Shown: positions 54,600 to 63,573, counted from the stretch's first letter. The stretch is 64,000 nucleotides of DNA from PNON01 sp964387025 (GCA_964387025.1 CAYLUZ010000005.1:1-64000), one strand, 5' to 3'. A program made the numbers and translations. Notes: generated by a model from the letters alone, not told the origin.

Positions 54600-56090
54600 T
54601 TATGATGCTTTCTTGAAGTCAATAAAGCCGCGGTCAACATCCACAGAAATCAGTTGAACTCGAAGGTTCTGGCCGACATCCATATTGTCGAAACCGTGCA
54701 CCAGTTTCCCTTCGACCGGTAATGAGAGCAGGCGCACCCAGGTCCCCTTGGGTGAAGCACCGGTGACAATGGAATCAAATCGTTCTCCGATCCTGGATTG
54801 AAGCAGAAGTGCTGCTGCGGACTTTTCAACCTGCCGTTCAACCTTGTTGGCGGCATCTTCTGCCTCGGTGCAATGTTTCGCCAAAATTTCCAGTTCGATC
54901 TTGCTATATGGAGCAGGTGTTCCGTGTAGTGCGGCTTTCAATAATCGTTGAGTAAGGAGGTCTGTAAATCGGCGATTCGGGGCGGTGGAATGGGTGTAAT
55001 CTTTGACTGCCAACCCAAAGTGACCCGGCGGGGTATCACCCGGAAAATCTGCGACATATTCACCTGCTCCCAATAGCTTGATCACCACCAGAGACAGATC
55101 AGGAAACCGCAGCGGATCAGCAGTTTTTTCCTTGTCCAGAAAATTCTCCAAAGACTTTGCATCCGGATTGTCCGGAAGGTTGTATCCATGCTCGTCGGCG
55201 ATCTCGACGATGCGGTCCCAACGTTTTGGAATTCGTACCACGCGCCGGATGGACGGAAACTTCTTTGATTCAAGAAAACGCGCCACTACCCCATTGGCTG
55301 CGATCATAAAATCTTCAATGATCTCTTTCGCCCGGTTCTTCTCTTCCACTTCAAGGTCCCGGATTTGATCACCATCAAAGAGCGGTTTTGCCTCGATCGT
55401 CTCAAGGCTGAGCGCACCGTTGACGTGTCTTAGACTCTTCATTTTCTGGGTAATGGAGTCTTCCAGACGCAGATTTTCAGCCAGTCCCTTCACTGCAGAC
55501 ACTGCCTCAGGTGTACTTCCATTCCCGTCCAGCCACGAAGCGACACTGTTATAAGCGAGCTGCGCCTGGTTGTGGACAATGGCCTGGTAGATGCCCGAAT
55601 CCTGTACCTTACCATCCCGGTCAACCACCATTTCGACGACCATCGCCATGCGATCCACATTGGGATTCAAAGAGGTGAGATCAGTGGAAAGCTGTTCCGG
55701 GAGCATCGGGAATATTTTGGCTGCGGTGTATATAGAGGTGGTATTGTAGCTGGCGTGATCATCGATGGCTGAATCCTTCTTAACGAGCGAGTCTACATCT
55801 GAAACAGCCACCAGGATCTTTACCTTACCGTCCGGCATGGCTTCAGCCAAAGTCAACTGATCCAGGTCGCGCGAGTCATCATTGTCTATGGATGCCCAGA
55901 GCAGGTGCCGCAGATCACGGATCCCGTCTGCACTCTTCAATTGCCCATCGTTTTGTGCCACCTGTTTTTGAAGTATGTCCAGTTCAGCAAGCGCTTCAGG
56001 GGAAAAATCGGGCAGCAAGCCCCGATCGATCATTGCCTGGTCGGCTAAATTCTCTAATATGGTGCGGTGTTTCAGTTCATCGGCATGCAT
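54600..56090 (-). CDS. RNase II/R-type exoribonuclease (RNB domain)
   Basis: 496 residues: RNB catalytic domain with the Asp cluster NDDSRDLDQLTLAEAMPDG (about 68-90), MLPEQLSTDLTSLNPNVDR, and a C-terminal S1-like beta-barrel (about 440-496: GKLVHGFDNMDVGQNLRVQL). It lacks the long N-terminal cold-shock domains of RNase R, so it is a short RNB protein like those of archaea and cyanobacteria. Role: 3'-to-5' RNA degradation. Converges with the fdhA gene (11-bp gap). Confidence 0.87.
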   Translation of the reverse strand: MHADELKHRTILENLADQAMIDRGLLPDFSPEALAELDILQKQVAQNDGQLKSADGIRDLRHLLWASIDNDDSRDLDQLTLAEAMPDGKVKILVAVSDVDSLVKKDSAIDDHASYNTTSIYTAAKIFPMLPEQLSTDLTSLNPNVDRMAMVVEMVVDRDGKVQDSGIYQAIVHNQAQLAYNSVASWLDGNGSTPEAVSAVKGLAENLRLEDSITQKMKSLRHVNGALSLETIEAKPLFDGDQIRDLEVEEKNRAKEIIEDFMIAANGVVARFLESKKFPSIRRVVRIPKRWDRIVEIADEHGYNLPDNPDAKSLENFLDKEKTADPLRFPDLSLVVIKLLGAGEYVADFPGDTPPGHFGLAVKDYTHSTAPNRRFTDLLTQRLLKAALHGTPAPYSKIELEILAKHCTEAEDAANKVERQVEKSAAALLLQSRIGERFDSIVTGASPKGTWVRLLSLPVEGKLVHGFDNMDVGQNLRVQLISVDVDRGFIDFKKAS

Positions 56091-56171
56091 GGATTGTCCT
56101 TATTGACTTCGAATTTTATATTATAAGTATATATTGTTAACCATCCGGAAAACGGTAAAAAAAAGTGTTAG

Positions 56172-56189
56172 GTCGGAGCTAGCTCCGAC
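56172..56189. repeat. Palindromic repeat copy 1
   Basis: GTCGGAGCTAGCTCCGAC, a perfect 18-bp palindrome followed by TTTTT on the plus strand. It sits between the lipoprotein and RNB genes and could also end the lipoprotein transcript. A near copy occurs at 58128-58144. Confidence 0.6.
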
Positions 56190-56200
56190 TTTTTCAAATG

Positions 56201-56776
56201 TCATGGCATGCTATATAATGCTGCTTCATACTTGCGGGCTAATGTTTCCGGGGTATCCCCATTCAGTTGAACGATGATGTTGTCTTTCATGAAGATCCAG
56301 GAAAATGAAGCCGGATCACTTTGATTGAGAGATAGATAGTATTCTGCTGTTGCATCCATCCCTGCCTGGTTATCGAAGGCAAATATTCTCCCTCCGCATT
56401 CAGCACATAATGATGGGATGAAAAAACGGGTACCATCCATCGCCAACTTCGGTGCCATGCCAAAATCATCCATGGTCATCCAGCGCATGCGTCCGACTTC
56501 CAGGCCGGCATTCACGAAGGCACCCAATGCCTGGTCGCTGTTCCACTTCGCAAAAGCGCGGGTGGGTTCGACGGTCGGGAATGCTGTGCTTTCAGGAGCT
56601 GGTGTAAACGTTGGATAGGGTGTAAGTGTCGAGTTAGGTGTAAGGGTCGGGTAGGATGTAGCTGTAGGCATTGCTGCGATTGTCCCGGCAACCCGTGTTG
56701 AAATGACGATGTTGTCCGGAGTGCAAGCAGATAATAGGACTGAAATACATAGACCTAAGATGATCAAACCTTTCAT
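56201..56776 (-). CDS. Lipoprotein of unknown function
   Basis: 191 residues. Lipobox VLLSAC (Cys18), Thr/Pro-rich linker to about residue 72, then a domain with WNSDQALGAFVNAGLEVGRM, RFFIPSLCAECGGRIFAFD (CxxC) and AEYYLSLNQSDPASFSWIF. The CAECG motif could bind metal or form a disulfide. Domain pattern resembles small secreted proteins that occur repeatedly in Anaerolineae, but I cannot name the family. Confidence 0.7.
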   Translation of the reverse strand: MKGLIILGLCISVLLSACTPDNIVISTRVAGTIAAMPTATSYPTLTPNSTLTPYPTFTPAPESTAFPTVEPTRAFAKWNSDQALGAFVNAGLEVGRMRWMTMDDFGMAPKLAMDGTRFFIPSLCAECGGRIFAFDNQAGMDATAEYYLSLNQSDPASFSWIFMKDNIIVQLNGDTPETLARKYEAALYSMP

Positions 56777-56803
56777 TTCCCCTCCAGGCGGGTTACCATT
56801 TTT

Positions 56804-57244
56804 CTATTCCTTTTCCTTTGCCACTTCCAGACGGCACCAGGCATACAGGGCATCGTAAACTTCAAACTGGTGAGACAGATTCTCCAGGTCATCCGGAAAG
56901 CGCAGGCTATAGCCGGTCGCGATGGCCTTCAACCCGCGGGCAATGGGATCGGTGTCCATTTCGGCAGAGATATCTGCAGCGTGGACGATCTTTGCCAATC
57001 TGAGTAAACCAAGTTCACTTAAACCGTATTTGGCTATGATCGTCTCAAAGGAGCATTTCCCATCCTGGTGGCCCAATTCAATCCCCGGGGCATCAAATGG
57101 AATCGCATCCATTCCTTTTGAAATCCGGTCGATCTCGCTTTTAGGAACAAAGATGAACTCAGCTTCGCTATCCACAAAGCGGGAGATCAACCAGGGACAA
57201 GCCACGCGGTCTACGCTTACATGGGAACGGGTGATCCATTTCAT
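56804..57244 (-). CDS. Chromate-resistance ChrB-like domain protein
   Basis: 146 residues. KWITRSHVSVDRVACPWLIS, RFVDSEAEFIFVP, ELGHQDGKCSFETIIAKYG, and LAKIVHAADI match the ChrB C-terminal domain, which has conserved Arg, Cys and His for metal or oxyanion sensing. Stand-alone ChrB-like proteins are found widely and do not prove chromate resistance. No chrA gene is present here. Diverges from nothing; own minus-strand start with AGGAGC. Confidence 0.82.
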   Translation of the reverse strand: MKWITRSHVSVDRVACPWLISRFVDSEAEFIFVPKSEIDRISKGMDAIPFDAPGIELGHQDGKCSFETIIAKYGLSELGLLRLAKIVHAADISAEMDTDPIARGLKAIATGYSLRFPDDLENLSHQFEVYDALYAWCRLEVAKEKE

Positions 57245-57400
57245 AGATTGCTCCTCTTATGGTTTAGGGTGGTTTTGTCAGTACATTATGACAATTCTGT
57301 CCCGCAATGTCTTGAAGAACAATCACCCACACACCAATCGATATTCTTTTCGCTGATTGTATCCCATTTACAGCAATATGAGCATAAGACCATTTCTCCT

Positions 57401-57742
57401 CTACAAAGAGGAATGGATATTGTTCGAAATTCGGATTTTTAGTTTTCTATACAATTCCCTTACTTTTAACGAATTAATTACAACGAAATAACCGGCAATA
57501 TTCAATCTACTTACAGTAAGAAAGATAATAGACTTATCCACGCAAATCAATTTTATAAATCTGCCTAACCCATGTAACCAAAACATATCTACGGATAGTA
57601 TTGAGGAAAAAGGTAATTTATATGTCTGTGTTGGTGACTCAGAAATAATAACCGAATCTTCCAACCAAATTAAAGTACCGCTTCTTCCTTTTGTCTTGAG
57701 CTTGATCTCTGGTCCGACATGAAAAAAAATTTCGAATATCAT
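57401..57742 (-). CDS. Small PH-like domain protein (probable gene)
   Basis: 113 residues. GTLIWLEDSVIISESPTQTY, LPFSSILSVDMFWLHGLGRF and IKLICVDKSIIFLTVSRLNI form a run of beta strands with a C-terminal helix (ELYRKLKIRI), which resembles the bacterial PH-like (YdbT/DUF304) fold. GGAAG lies before the ATG. Much more AT-rich than its neighbours and next to a gene relic, so it may have been acquired. I recognise the fold pattern only. Confidence 0.55.
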   Translation of the reverse strand: MIFEIFFHVGPEIKLKTKGRSGTLIWLEDSVIISESPTQTYKLPFSSILSVDMFWLHGLGRFIKLICVDKSIIFLTVSRLNIAGYFVVINSLKVRELYRKLKIRISNNIHSSL

Positions 57743-57865
57743 CCAATATCTTCCATTATCTACCTAAATAACTAAAGACTCTCGTTTCGAAGGACTGGCT
57801 TCATCATGTAGTATCTCGGTCCAACAAAATCAACAATATTTTTTGAGCGTAGCATTATAAAATTG

Positions 57866-58048
57866 TCAATTTGGTAAAAATATCCATTTTACTAGTGTTT
57901 CGTTGAAGCCTTTCTTCACAATTTTTATTTCATTTTCGGTAAGGCCATACAACTCTTACACGAGTCGATCGATCTCCCGGTCGCTGGATTGGATCTCGCG
58001 TGCCAGGCGTTCCTTCTCCTGAATGGTGACCAAGGAAAGTTTGTGGAG
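57866..58048 (-). pseudogene. C-terminal relic of a restriction-modification (type II/IIG or type I) methylase
   Basis: In one minus-strand frame from 58048 the translation reads LHKLSLVTIQEKERLAREI, QSSDREIDRLV, stop, ELYGLTENEIKIVKKGF. The string IDRLVYELYGLTEEEIxIV is the hallmark C-terminus of N6-methylase-type restriction enzymes; here the Tyr codon has become TAA (57956-57958). Upstream the frame meets a stop at 58052-58054, so the rest of the gene has been deleted. Confidence 0.75.
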
Positions 58049-58127
58049 TAGTTATAGGATTATTGTATACCGGATTGGAAAAGTGCAGGGAAGAGTGAGC
58101 AGTGATTTGGGATTAGTGAGAATTAGA

Positions 58128-58144
58128 TCGGAGCTCGCTCCGAC
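58128..58144. repeat. Palindromic repeat copy 2
   Basis: TCGGAGCTCGCTCCGAC, differing from the copy at 56172-56189 by one central base. Confidence 0.6.
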
Positions 58145-58235
58145 GTCCCTCCCATGGGATGCTCCGCTCCGCTATGCAATCGACAGGCTCGGGAATCGTC
58201 ACTATGAATTAATTCTTCCATGCTAGAATTAACCA

Positions 58236-58937
58236 ATGCTGGATATCAACCTGTCCCACTACAACGAAATGCTGCGCTACGAACCATTGATGGATGAGCT
58301 GCGGGCGCTGGCGGTGATCATCGTCGGTAGGGAACAGGCTGACCTCTTCAATATCATCAAGTATTATTCGCGCAATTTTGCCGAGGATATCAAAGCCAAT
58401 GGCAGGATCTCGGATGAATGTTTGAACCGCTTTAAAAGCGCCATGTTCACAATCACCTCCAGGCTGAACATTACATCTGAAACCATCAATGCCGCCCATG
58501 AAGACCAGCTTTACAAAGGCAGCGGTTTCTGGGAAATGCGCTGGAATCTGGGTCAGTTCCCGGATATTGCTGAACAGGTGAAGGAAGCCGGCATCAGCCA
58601 CATCATCTGCGCGGGGATATCCGGCTGCGTGGTCGGGGAATACCTTGGCCTGGAAATGAAAGGCAGCGATGTTCCGGTTGATCACATGATCTTTGAACGC
58701 GTAGACCGTTCGCCAGTAAAAGGGGTGCTACCGTCGAATTTCGTGTTGGAGGGTAATCGAATTTTACTAATTGAAGATGCGGTCCAGGAAGCCAGGACTT
58801 TAGGGGTGATGATGAACACTTTGAATAACATGCAACCCGGGCTGGAATTCTCGCTCTTCGCTTTGGATATTGAAGACAATGAAGAGACCCGTCTGGGATT
58901 GCAGCCTATTAAGAAAATCTTCAAACTTGAAGCATAG
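58236..58937 (+). CDS. Phosphoribosyltransferase-like protein
   Basis: 233 residues. N-terminal helical region (about 1-110), then an alpha/beta domain with ICAGISGCVVGEYLGL (phosphate loop-like) and NRILLIEDAVQEARTLGVMM, which corresponds to the PRPP-binding motif of type I phosphoribosyltransferases, although the usual DD and TG are ED and AV. So the fold is likely but catalysis is uncertain. It is 17 bp before an alpha/beta hydrolase gene and probably cotranscribed with it. Confidence 0.65.
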   Translation: MLDINLSHYNEMLRYEPLMDELRALAVIIVGREQADLFNIIKYYSRNFAEDIKANGRISDECLNRFKSAMFTITSRLNITSETINAAHEDQLYKGSGFWEMRWNLGQFPDIAEQVKEAGISHIICAGISGCVVGEYLGLEMKGSDVPVDHMIFERVDRSPVKGVLPSNFVLEGNRILLIEDAVQEARTLGVMMNTLNNMQPGLEFSLFALDIEDNEETRLGLQPIKKIFKLEA

Positions 58938-58953
58938 AATAAGGACATATATC

Positions 58954-59757
58954 ATGGCCGCAGATCAAAAGGAATACAAGATCATTTCACCGGATGGAAC
59001 CCCCCTCGCAGTTCAGCGATCAGGAAACGGTTCGCCTTTGCTGCTGGTGCATGGTGTCAATGCAGACCATACACGCTGGGACATAGTTGTTCCAACTTTG
59101 TCTGAAAATTTTACTGTCTATACTTTCGACCGGCGTGGTCACGGCGACAGCGGCGACGGGGAAGAATATTCCATCGAAAGGGAGTATGAGGATATCACCT
59201 CCACTGCTGCATCGATAAAAGCCCCGGTGGATATTTTAGGTCACTCATTCGGTGCAAGCTGTCTTCTGGGTGCAGCCCCAAGGATTCACAACCTGCGCAG
59301 ATTGATACTCTATGAACCTCCTTCTTTCCGCGAGAAGGATCTTCTGGATCGTGATGAACATGTGAAGCAGATGAACTTATCCCTGGCTAAAGGTGATCGG
59401 GAAGCAGTTGTGCTGAATATGATGAATGAAACTGCAGCAATGCCGCTTTCTGTGCTGGAAATGTTGAGAGCAACGCCTGGTTGGAGCAGGCAAGTGAAGT
59501 CTGCCCATACCATCCCCCGGGAGCTCAGTTCAAGCAATGCTTTTACCAGGAATCTGGATGCGCTGAACAAGATCACAACAAAAACAATGCTCTTGTTGGG
59601 CGGAGAAAGCCCGGAAAGATTTGTTTGGGCGATTGATAGGCTTCATACTCTGCTGACTGATAGCAGTATCGTTATTCTTCCCGGCCAAAAACATAGCGCC
59701 ATGATGACCGCACCAAACCTGTTAATTAAGGAAATCACCCGATTCTTACTGGAATGA
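58954..59757 (+). CDS. Alpha/beta hydrolase
   Basis: 267 residues from the ATG at 58954, which follows AAGGAC; the longer frame from 58870 would overlap the upstream gene. Oxyanion region LLVHGVNADHTRWD, FDRRGHGDSGDG, nucleophile elbow LGHSFGASCLLG (Ser), and C-terminal LPGQKHSAMMTAP with the catalytic His. Likely an esterase or related hydrolase; substrate unknown. Downstream of the PRTase-like gene. Confidence 0.88.
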   Translation: MAADQKEYKIISPDGTPLAVQRSGNGSPLLLVHGVNADHTRWDIVVPTLSENFTVYTFDRRGHGDSGDGEEYSIEREYEDITSTAASIKAPVDILGHSFGASCLLGAAPRIHNLRRLILYEPPSFREKDLLDRDEHVKQMNLSLAKGDREAVVLNMMNETAAMPLSVLEMLRATPGWSRQVKSAHTIPRELSSSNAFTRNLDALNKITTKTMLLLGGESPERFVWAIDRLHTLLTDSSIVILPGQKHSAMMTAPNLLIKEITRFLLE

Positions 59758-59815
59758 TCCACTTAGCGGGTAATTTATACCCACTCCTATGGACTATAAA
59801 TTACGGGGACCCCTC

Positions 59816-60397
59816 TCATTTTTTAGTCAGTTCCCTGTACCTGAAGCAATCCACCACATGATCGTTGACCAAACCGGCAGCCTGTAAAAAAGCATAGGTG
59901 ATGGTCGTGCCACAGAATTTGAATCCGCGTTTTTTCATATCCTGGCTCACCCGGTCAGAGAGCGGTGTGCTGGCAGGAATTTGGTCCATCGATGTCCATC
60001 CGTTTACCACCGGCTTTCCATCCACAAATCCCCACAGGTAGCAGTCGAGTGAGCCGAATTCCTGCTGGATTTCCAATGTAAACCGGGCGTTGGTGACGAT
60101 GGCAGCTATCTTGGCGCGATTACGGATAATACCAGCATCCTGCAGTAATTCTTCCATCTTTGCAGGGGAATATCCAACAATTATTTCAGGGCGGAACCCG
60201 TCAAACGCTTTGCGAAAGTTCTCCCGTTTTTTCAGGATGGTCAGCCAGCTCAAGCCTGCCTGCATGCCGTCCAGGGCGATCATTTCAAATAATTTGATAT
60301 CATCATGGACAGGGGTGCCCCATTCCATGTCGTGATAATCCACATATATCGGGGTTCCCAGACTCCATTCACAGCGCGAAATTGTATCCGATCCCAT
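59816..60397 (-). CDS. tag: DNA-3-methyladenine glycosylase I
   Basis: 193 residues. Zinc ligands in CEWSLG near the N-terminus and in NDHVVDCFRY near the C-terminus; YHDMEWGTPVHDDIKLFEMI, LDGMQAGLSWLTILKKRENF and RNRAKIAAIVTNAR are standard Tag sequence. Removes 3-methyladenine from alkylated DNA. Confidence 0.95.
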   Translation of the reverse strand: MGSDTISRCEWSLGTPIYVDYHDMEWGTPVHDDIKLFEMIALDGMQAGLSWLTILKKRENFRKAFDGFRPEIIVGYSPAKMEELLQDAGIIRNRAKIAAIVTNARFTLEIQQEFGSLDCYLWGFVDGKPVVNGWTSMDQIPASTPLSDRVSQDMKKRGFKFCGTTITYAFLQAAGLVNDHVVDCFRYRELTKK

Positions 60398-60439
60398 ATC
60401 CCTCCATATCTAATCATGGGTTATAAATCGTGCAACATT

Positions 60440-61363
60440 TTAAACAATTTCGCCGATCTCAGCCGGAAGGACTTGAGGTTTGTCCCGACCGGACATCCGT
60501 CGGTAAAATATAAAGCTTTCCACCGAGAAGATAATAAGTGCCAGCCAGATGACGATAAATCCGTAGAGATGGGAAACGGTAAATACTTCATGAAAGAGGT
60601 AAATTCCAAGCAGGAACTGGATGGTTGGAGCAATGAACTGAAGGATACCGATCGTGGAGAGTGGTACATTTTTAGCTCCAACCGAGAATAACAATAAAGG
60701 TATAGCGGTAACAATACCTGTTAGGCCAAGCATAATATTGATCAACGGGATGGTATGACCAAAAGAACCATTACCATTCACTTGAGCCGAGACTAGGATG
60801 ATAAATGCAGGGATGAAGATCATCATGGTTTCCAGAGCAAGCCCATGCAAAGATCCTAGGGGAGCCAGCTTTTTGATCAATCCATAAAGCGCAAATGAAA
60901 AAGCCAACGCAAGTGAGATCCAGGGTATCTGACCGTAGCTATATGTAATATATGCCACCCCCAAGAAAGCCAGTACCACCACCACCCATTGCCACCGACG
61001 CAGTTTCTCATGTAGAAAAATAACCCCCAGCAGCACGCTGACAATGGGATTTATGAAATAACCCAGGCTGGTTTCGACCACCCGCCCGAGTCCCACCGCC
61101 CATACATAAGTTCCCCAGTTGATGGCGAGTAATGCACCAGCCATGAAATATATCCCAATTTTTCTCCAGGTGAGGGATCCAATGAAGGATTTGAATTCTC
61201 TTCGGATCAGGATCACCAGCATAATAAAAAGGAATGACCAGACCACCCGGTGGGAAGTTGTTTGTTCTGCTGGAACGCTGGATAGCGCATGAAAATAGAT
61301 CGGGAAAAAGCCCCAGAGTGCATATGCAATAATGCTTGCTACGATACCTTTATTCATAACCAT
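60440..61363 (-). CDS. rarD: RarD-like EamA-family transporter
   Basis: 307 residues, ten hydrophobic helices in two five-helix halves. GIVASIIAYALWGFFPIYF at the N-terminus, SHRVVWSFLF, GRVVETSLGYFINPIVSVLL and FIAPTIQFLLGIYLFHE are RarD pattern. Named for chloramphenicol sensitivity in Pseudomonas; true substrate unknown. Diverges from the RRM gene. Confidence 0.88.
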   Translation of the reverse strand: MVMNKGIVASIIAYALWGFFPIYFHALSSVPAEQTTSHRVVWSFLFIMLVILIRREFKSFIGSLTWRKIGIYFMAGALLAINWGTYVWAVGLGRVVETSLGYFINPIVSVLLGVIFLHEKLRRWQWVVVVLAFLGVAYITYSYGQIPWISLALAFSFALYGLIKKLAPLGSLHGLALETMMIFIPAFIILVSAQVNGNGSFGHTIPLINIMLGLTGIVTAIPLLLFSVGAKNVPLSTIGILQFIAPTIQFLLGIYLFHEVFTVSHLYGFIVIWLALIIFSVESFIFYRRMSGRDKPQVLPAEIGEIV

Positions 61364-61666
61364 CCCTCACAAAAATCTATATCCGGCTATCATATCAGAA
61401 AATTGGCGCTCGCATGCGAAATTGCATAACAATTTCGCATTTGAAATGCTGATTTCCAATATGATTAATTATTTACCCGATTATTGTCGTTTTATAGGCC
61501 TGATCCAACCAAACATTAACCTTTTACACGATTACCCTTTACAAATGGAAGAGTATGGTATAATTTCTGAGTCTAAGACAAGGTTTGTCTGCAAAAGCCG
61601 CAATCCTCAAATCTGGTTGCGGTCATTTAATAGCCGGCGAAATATCTCCGGAAGGTTAGGAAAAAG
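61364..61666 (+). other. Divergent control region and structured leader of the RRM/cold-shock pair
   Basis: 303 bp. Holds the plus-strand promoter (61538-61564), then a leader of about 95 nt with two hairpins, AGACA/TGTCT (61576-61590) and CCGCAA/TTGCGG (61598-61622), then AGGA before the ATG. The left third shows nothing beyond AT-rich sequence. Confidence 0.55.
61538..61564 (+). promoter_or_regulatory. Promoter of the RRM gene
   Basis: TTTACA (61538-61543), 15-bp spacer, TATAAT (61559-61564). The -10 is perfect; spacing is short. Confidence 0.5.
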
Positions 61667-62035
61667 ATGGAAACAAAATTGTATATTGGGAACCTTGCGT
61701 TCTCAACCACAGAAGATGAGTTGAAAGGCCTGTTTGCAGAAGCTGGCACAATCACCTCCTGTGAAGTGATCAAAGACCGTTTTACAGGCAGCTCGAAAGG
61801 TTTCGCATTTATTGAAATGAGCAACCAGGCAGAAGCCGAAAAAGCGATCAATTTGTTCAACGGCTATAGCCTTGGAGAGCGCGCAATAAAGGTCTCCCCC
61901 GCGAAACCCCGCGAAGAATCTGGTTCAGGTGGTTTCGGCGGCCCACGCCGTGACGGTGGAAACCGTGGTGGTCAGGGCGGTCCCGGTGGTGGACGCAATC
62001 GAACTGGTAGTGGTGGCGGTCAACGCCGGTACTAA
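61667..62035 (+). CDS. RRM-type RNA-binding protein with Gly-rich tail
   Basis: 122 residues. One RRM (about 1-80) with RNP2 KLYIGNLAF and RNP1 SKGFAFIEM, followed by a Gly/Arg-rich tail (RRDGGNRGGQGGPGGGRN). The same layout occurs in cyanobacterial and plant glycine-rich RNA-binding proteins, which are cold-induced. It probably remodels or protects RNA. 50 bp upstream of the cold-shock gene and likely cotranscribed. Confidence 0.92.
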   Translation: METKLYIGNLAFSTTEDELKGLFAEAGTITSCEVIKDRFTGSSKGFAFIEMSNQAEAEKAINLFNGYSLGERAIKVSPAKPREESGSGGFGGPRRDGGNRGGQGGPGGGRNRTGSGGGQRRY

Positions 62036-62085
62036 AATAACAATCAACCAATCAAAATCAATTAGAACAGAAACGGAAAAAGAAA

Positions 62086-62295
62086 ATGTCAGATAGAGTC
62101 ACAGGTACAGTAAAATGGTTTAACGGCACCAAAGGTTATGGTTTCCTCTCCCAGGAAAACGGCCCGGATGTATTCGTTCACTTTTCAGCCATTCAGGGCG
62201 ACGGTTACCGCTCCCTTGAAGAAGGTCAAAAAGTCGAATTCGATATCGAAAAAGGTCAAAAAGGCCTACAGGCTGCTAAAGTAACCCTCCTGTAA
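62086..62295 (+). CDS. Cold-shock protein (CspA family)
   Basis: 69 residues. GTVKWFNGTKGYGFLSQE (RNP1) and DVFVHFSAIQGDGYRSL (RNP2), then VEFDIEKGQKGLQAAKVTLL; standard Csp length. An RNA chaperone that melts secondary structure. Followed by a strong terminator. Confidence 0.95.
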   Translation: MSDRVTGTVKWFNGTKGYGFLSQENGPDVFVHFSAIQGDGYRSLEEGQKVEFDIEKGQKGLQAAKVTLL

Positions 62296-62314
62296 AACCC
62301 AAATAAACCAATTT

Positions 62315-62341
62315 AAACCCGCTGATCTCAGCGGGTTTTTT
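62315..62341 (+). terminator. Rho-independent terminator after the cold-shock gene
   Basis: AAACCCGCTGA (62315-62325) pairs with TCAGCGGGTTT (62328-62338), followed by more T residues. Confidence 0.85.
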
Positions 62342-62382
62342 CTTGCCTATCACCCAACTTGATGAATAGTCACATGAAAATA

Positions 62383-63573
62383 TTATCCGGTCTGTGAAGC
62401 TGTTGCCTTATTTCTGGAATTCACCATACGGTTTAAGCTGACCACAATGATCAACATGACGAAGATGACTATGGTGACAAAGACAACACTGGCAAATGGA
62501 CTATTATTTTCCATGAGATAGCCCTGCACCCAGGGTATCGACACTCCTCCGGCACTGCCCATTGCCGCACAAATACTGGCAGCCTTGCCCGGGTTATCCG
62601 GGTAGCGGGAGGTGATGATCGCCATGACCGTCGGGTAAACAGCACCCATACTGAAGCCGAGCAGCAGAACCCCTATGATCGTTACCACCAGGTTTCCAAT
62701 CCCCAGCACCAGCAAACATCCACCAAGGGCAGATAATGATAAACACAATAATAGTATCTGCCCGGCACTGAGTCTAATTCCCAAAGCTGCCCCTGCCAAC
62801 CGACCGATGGTCAACAGACCCCAAAATCCTGCCGTCAACAATGCCCCGGTCTCAATCTTCACCCCGGTTGTCATTTGTGAGAACGTGGTCGTCCAGCCGC
62901 CCATTCCATTCTCCACACCAACATGCATCAGCAATAACAACCCGAAAGTCCACACCAGGGTGGATCTATAAACACTATTGGAGCTTATTATTTTTGAGGA
63001 AACAGTATTCACCTTAGGAAGACCTTTGATCTGTGAATACAGAATTGCAATAACCAGCAATCCCCCGGCAGTAAACCAAAGGACGATCAAGCCTTTTCCG
63101 AAAAGAGTTAAAGTAAGGCTGACCAATGCCGGCCCAACGAATGCTCCCACCCCGAAAAAGAAATGCAGCAAATTCAAGGAAGTAACATTCTTTTCCTGGA
63201 AAACCCTGGCAACCAGGAGATTAGTGGTCAGGTCAACCGCACCATGACCCAACCCGGCAAAAAAAGTCAAGCCGAGGATCAACCATAAGGAATGAGTAGT
63301 TGTAAATGCCAAAAAGCCAGAAGCAAGGATGACGAGGCTGGTGATCAGTACTTTCTTATGGCCAATTCTGTCGCACAGAGGGCCGGCAATAAAGTTAGAG
63401 ATCAATGCCCCCAGGAATAATGCTGAGATGACACCACCTATCGCGGTCAAACTGGAGTTGGCATTCTTTGCCAGTTCCGGTAGAACAGGACCAATACCGG
63501 CTGTTGCCATCCCGAAAAAAAGAAATGTGGCACAGGCGAGGATGAGGATGAGTCTGTTTTGTTTGGTCGCCAT
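62383..63573 (-). CDS. Major facilitator superfamily transporter
   Basis: 396 residues, 12 helices. The A-motif-like loop GPLCDRIGHKKVLI between helices 2 and 3 is present, and GFSMGAVYPTVMAIITSRYP plus the GIGPVLPELAKN N-terminus recall the FucP/NarK-like or sugar-efflux MFS groups. No residue decides the substrate. Diverges from the GNAT-like gene at the window's end. Confidence 0.88.
   Translation of the reverse strand: MATKQNRLILILACATFLFFGMATAGIGPVLPELAKNANSSLTAIGGVISALFLGALISNFIAGPLCDRIGHKKVLITSLVILASGFLAFTTTHSLWLILGLTFFAGLGHGAVDLTTNLLVARVFQEKNVTSLNLLHFFFGVGAFVGPALVSLTLTLFGKGLIVLWFTAGGLLVIAILYSQIKGLPKVNTVSSKIISSNSVYRSTLVWTFGLLLLMHVGVENGMGGWTTTFSQMTTGVKIETGALLTAGFWGLLTIGRLAGAALGIRLSAGQILLLCLSLSALGGCLLVLGIGNLVVTIIGVLLLGFSMGAVYPTVMAIITSRYPDNPGKAASICAAMGSAGGVSIPWVQGYLMENNSPFASVVFVTIVIFVMLIIVVSLNRMVNSRNKATASQTG

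Larger units (their letters stand above)
57743..58235. other. Decayed region with gene relic and palindrome
   Basis: About 490 bp with no intact gene. It contains the restriction-methylase relic at 57866-58048 and the second palindrome at 58128-58144. The rest shows nothing I can support. Confidence 0.6.

Noticed and set aside
58870..58953. Longer alpha/beta hydrolase starting inside the PRTase-like gene
   Set aside because: The 28 extra codons overlap the upstream gene in another frame and the ATG at 58954 has its own ribosome site.
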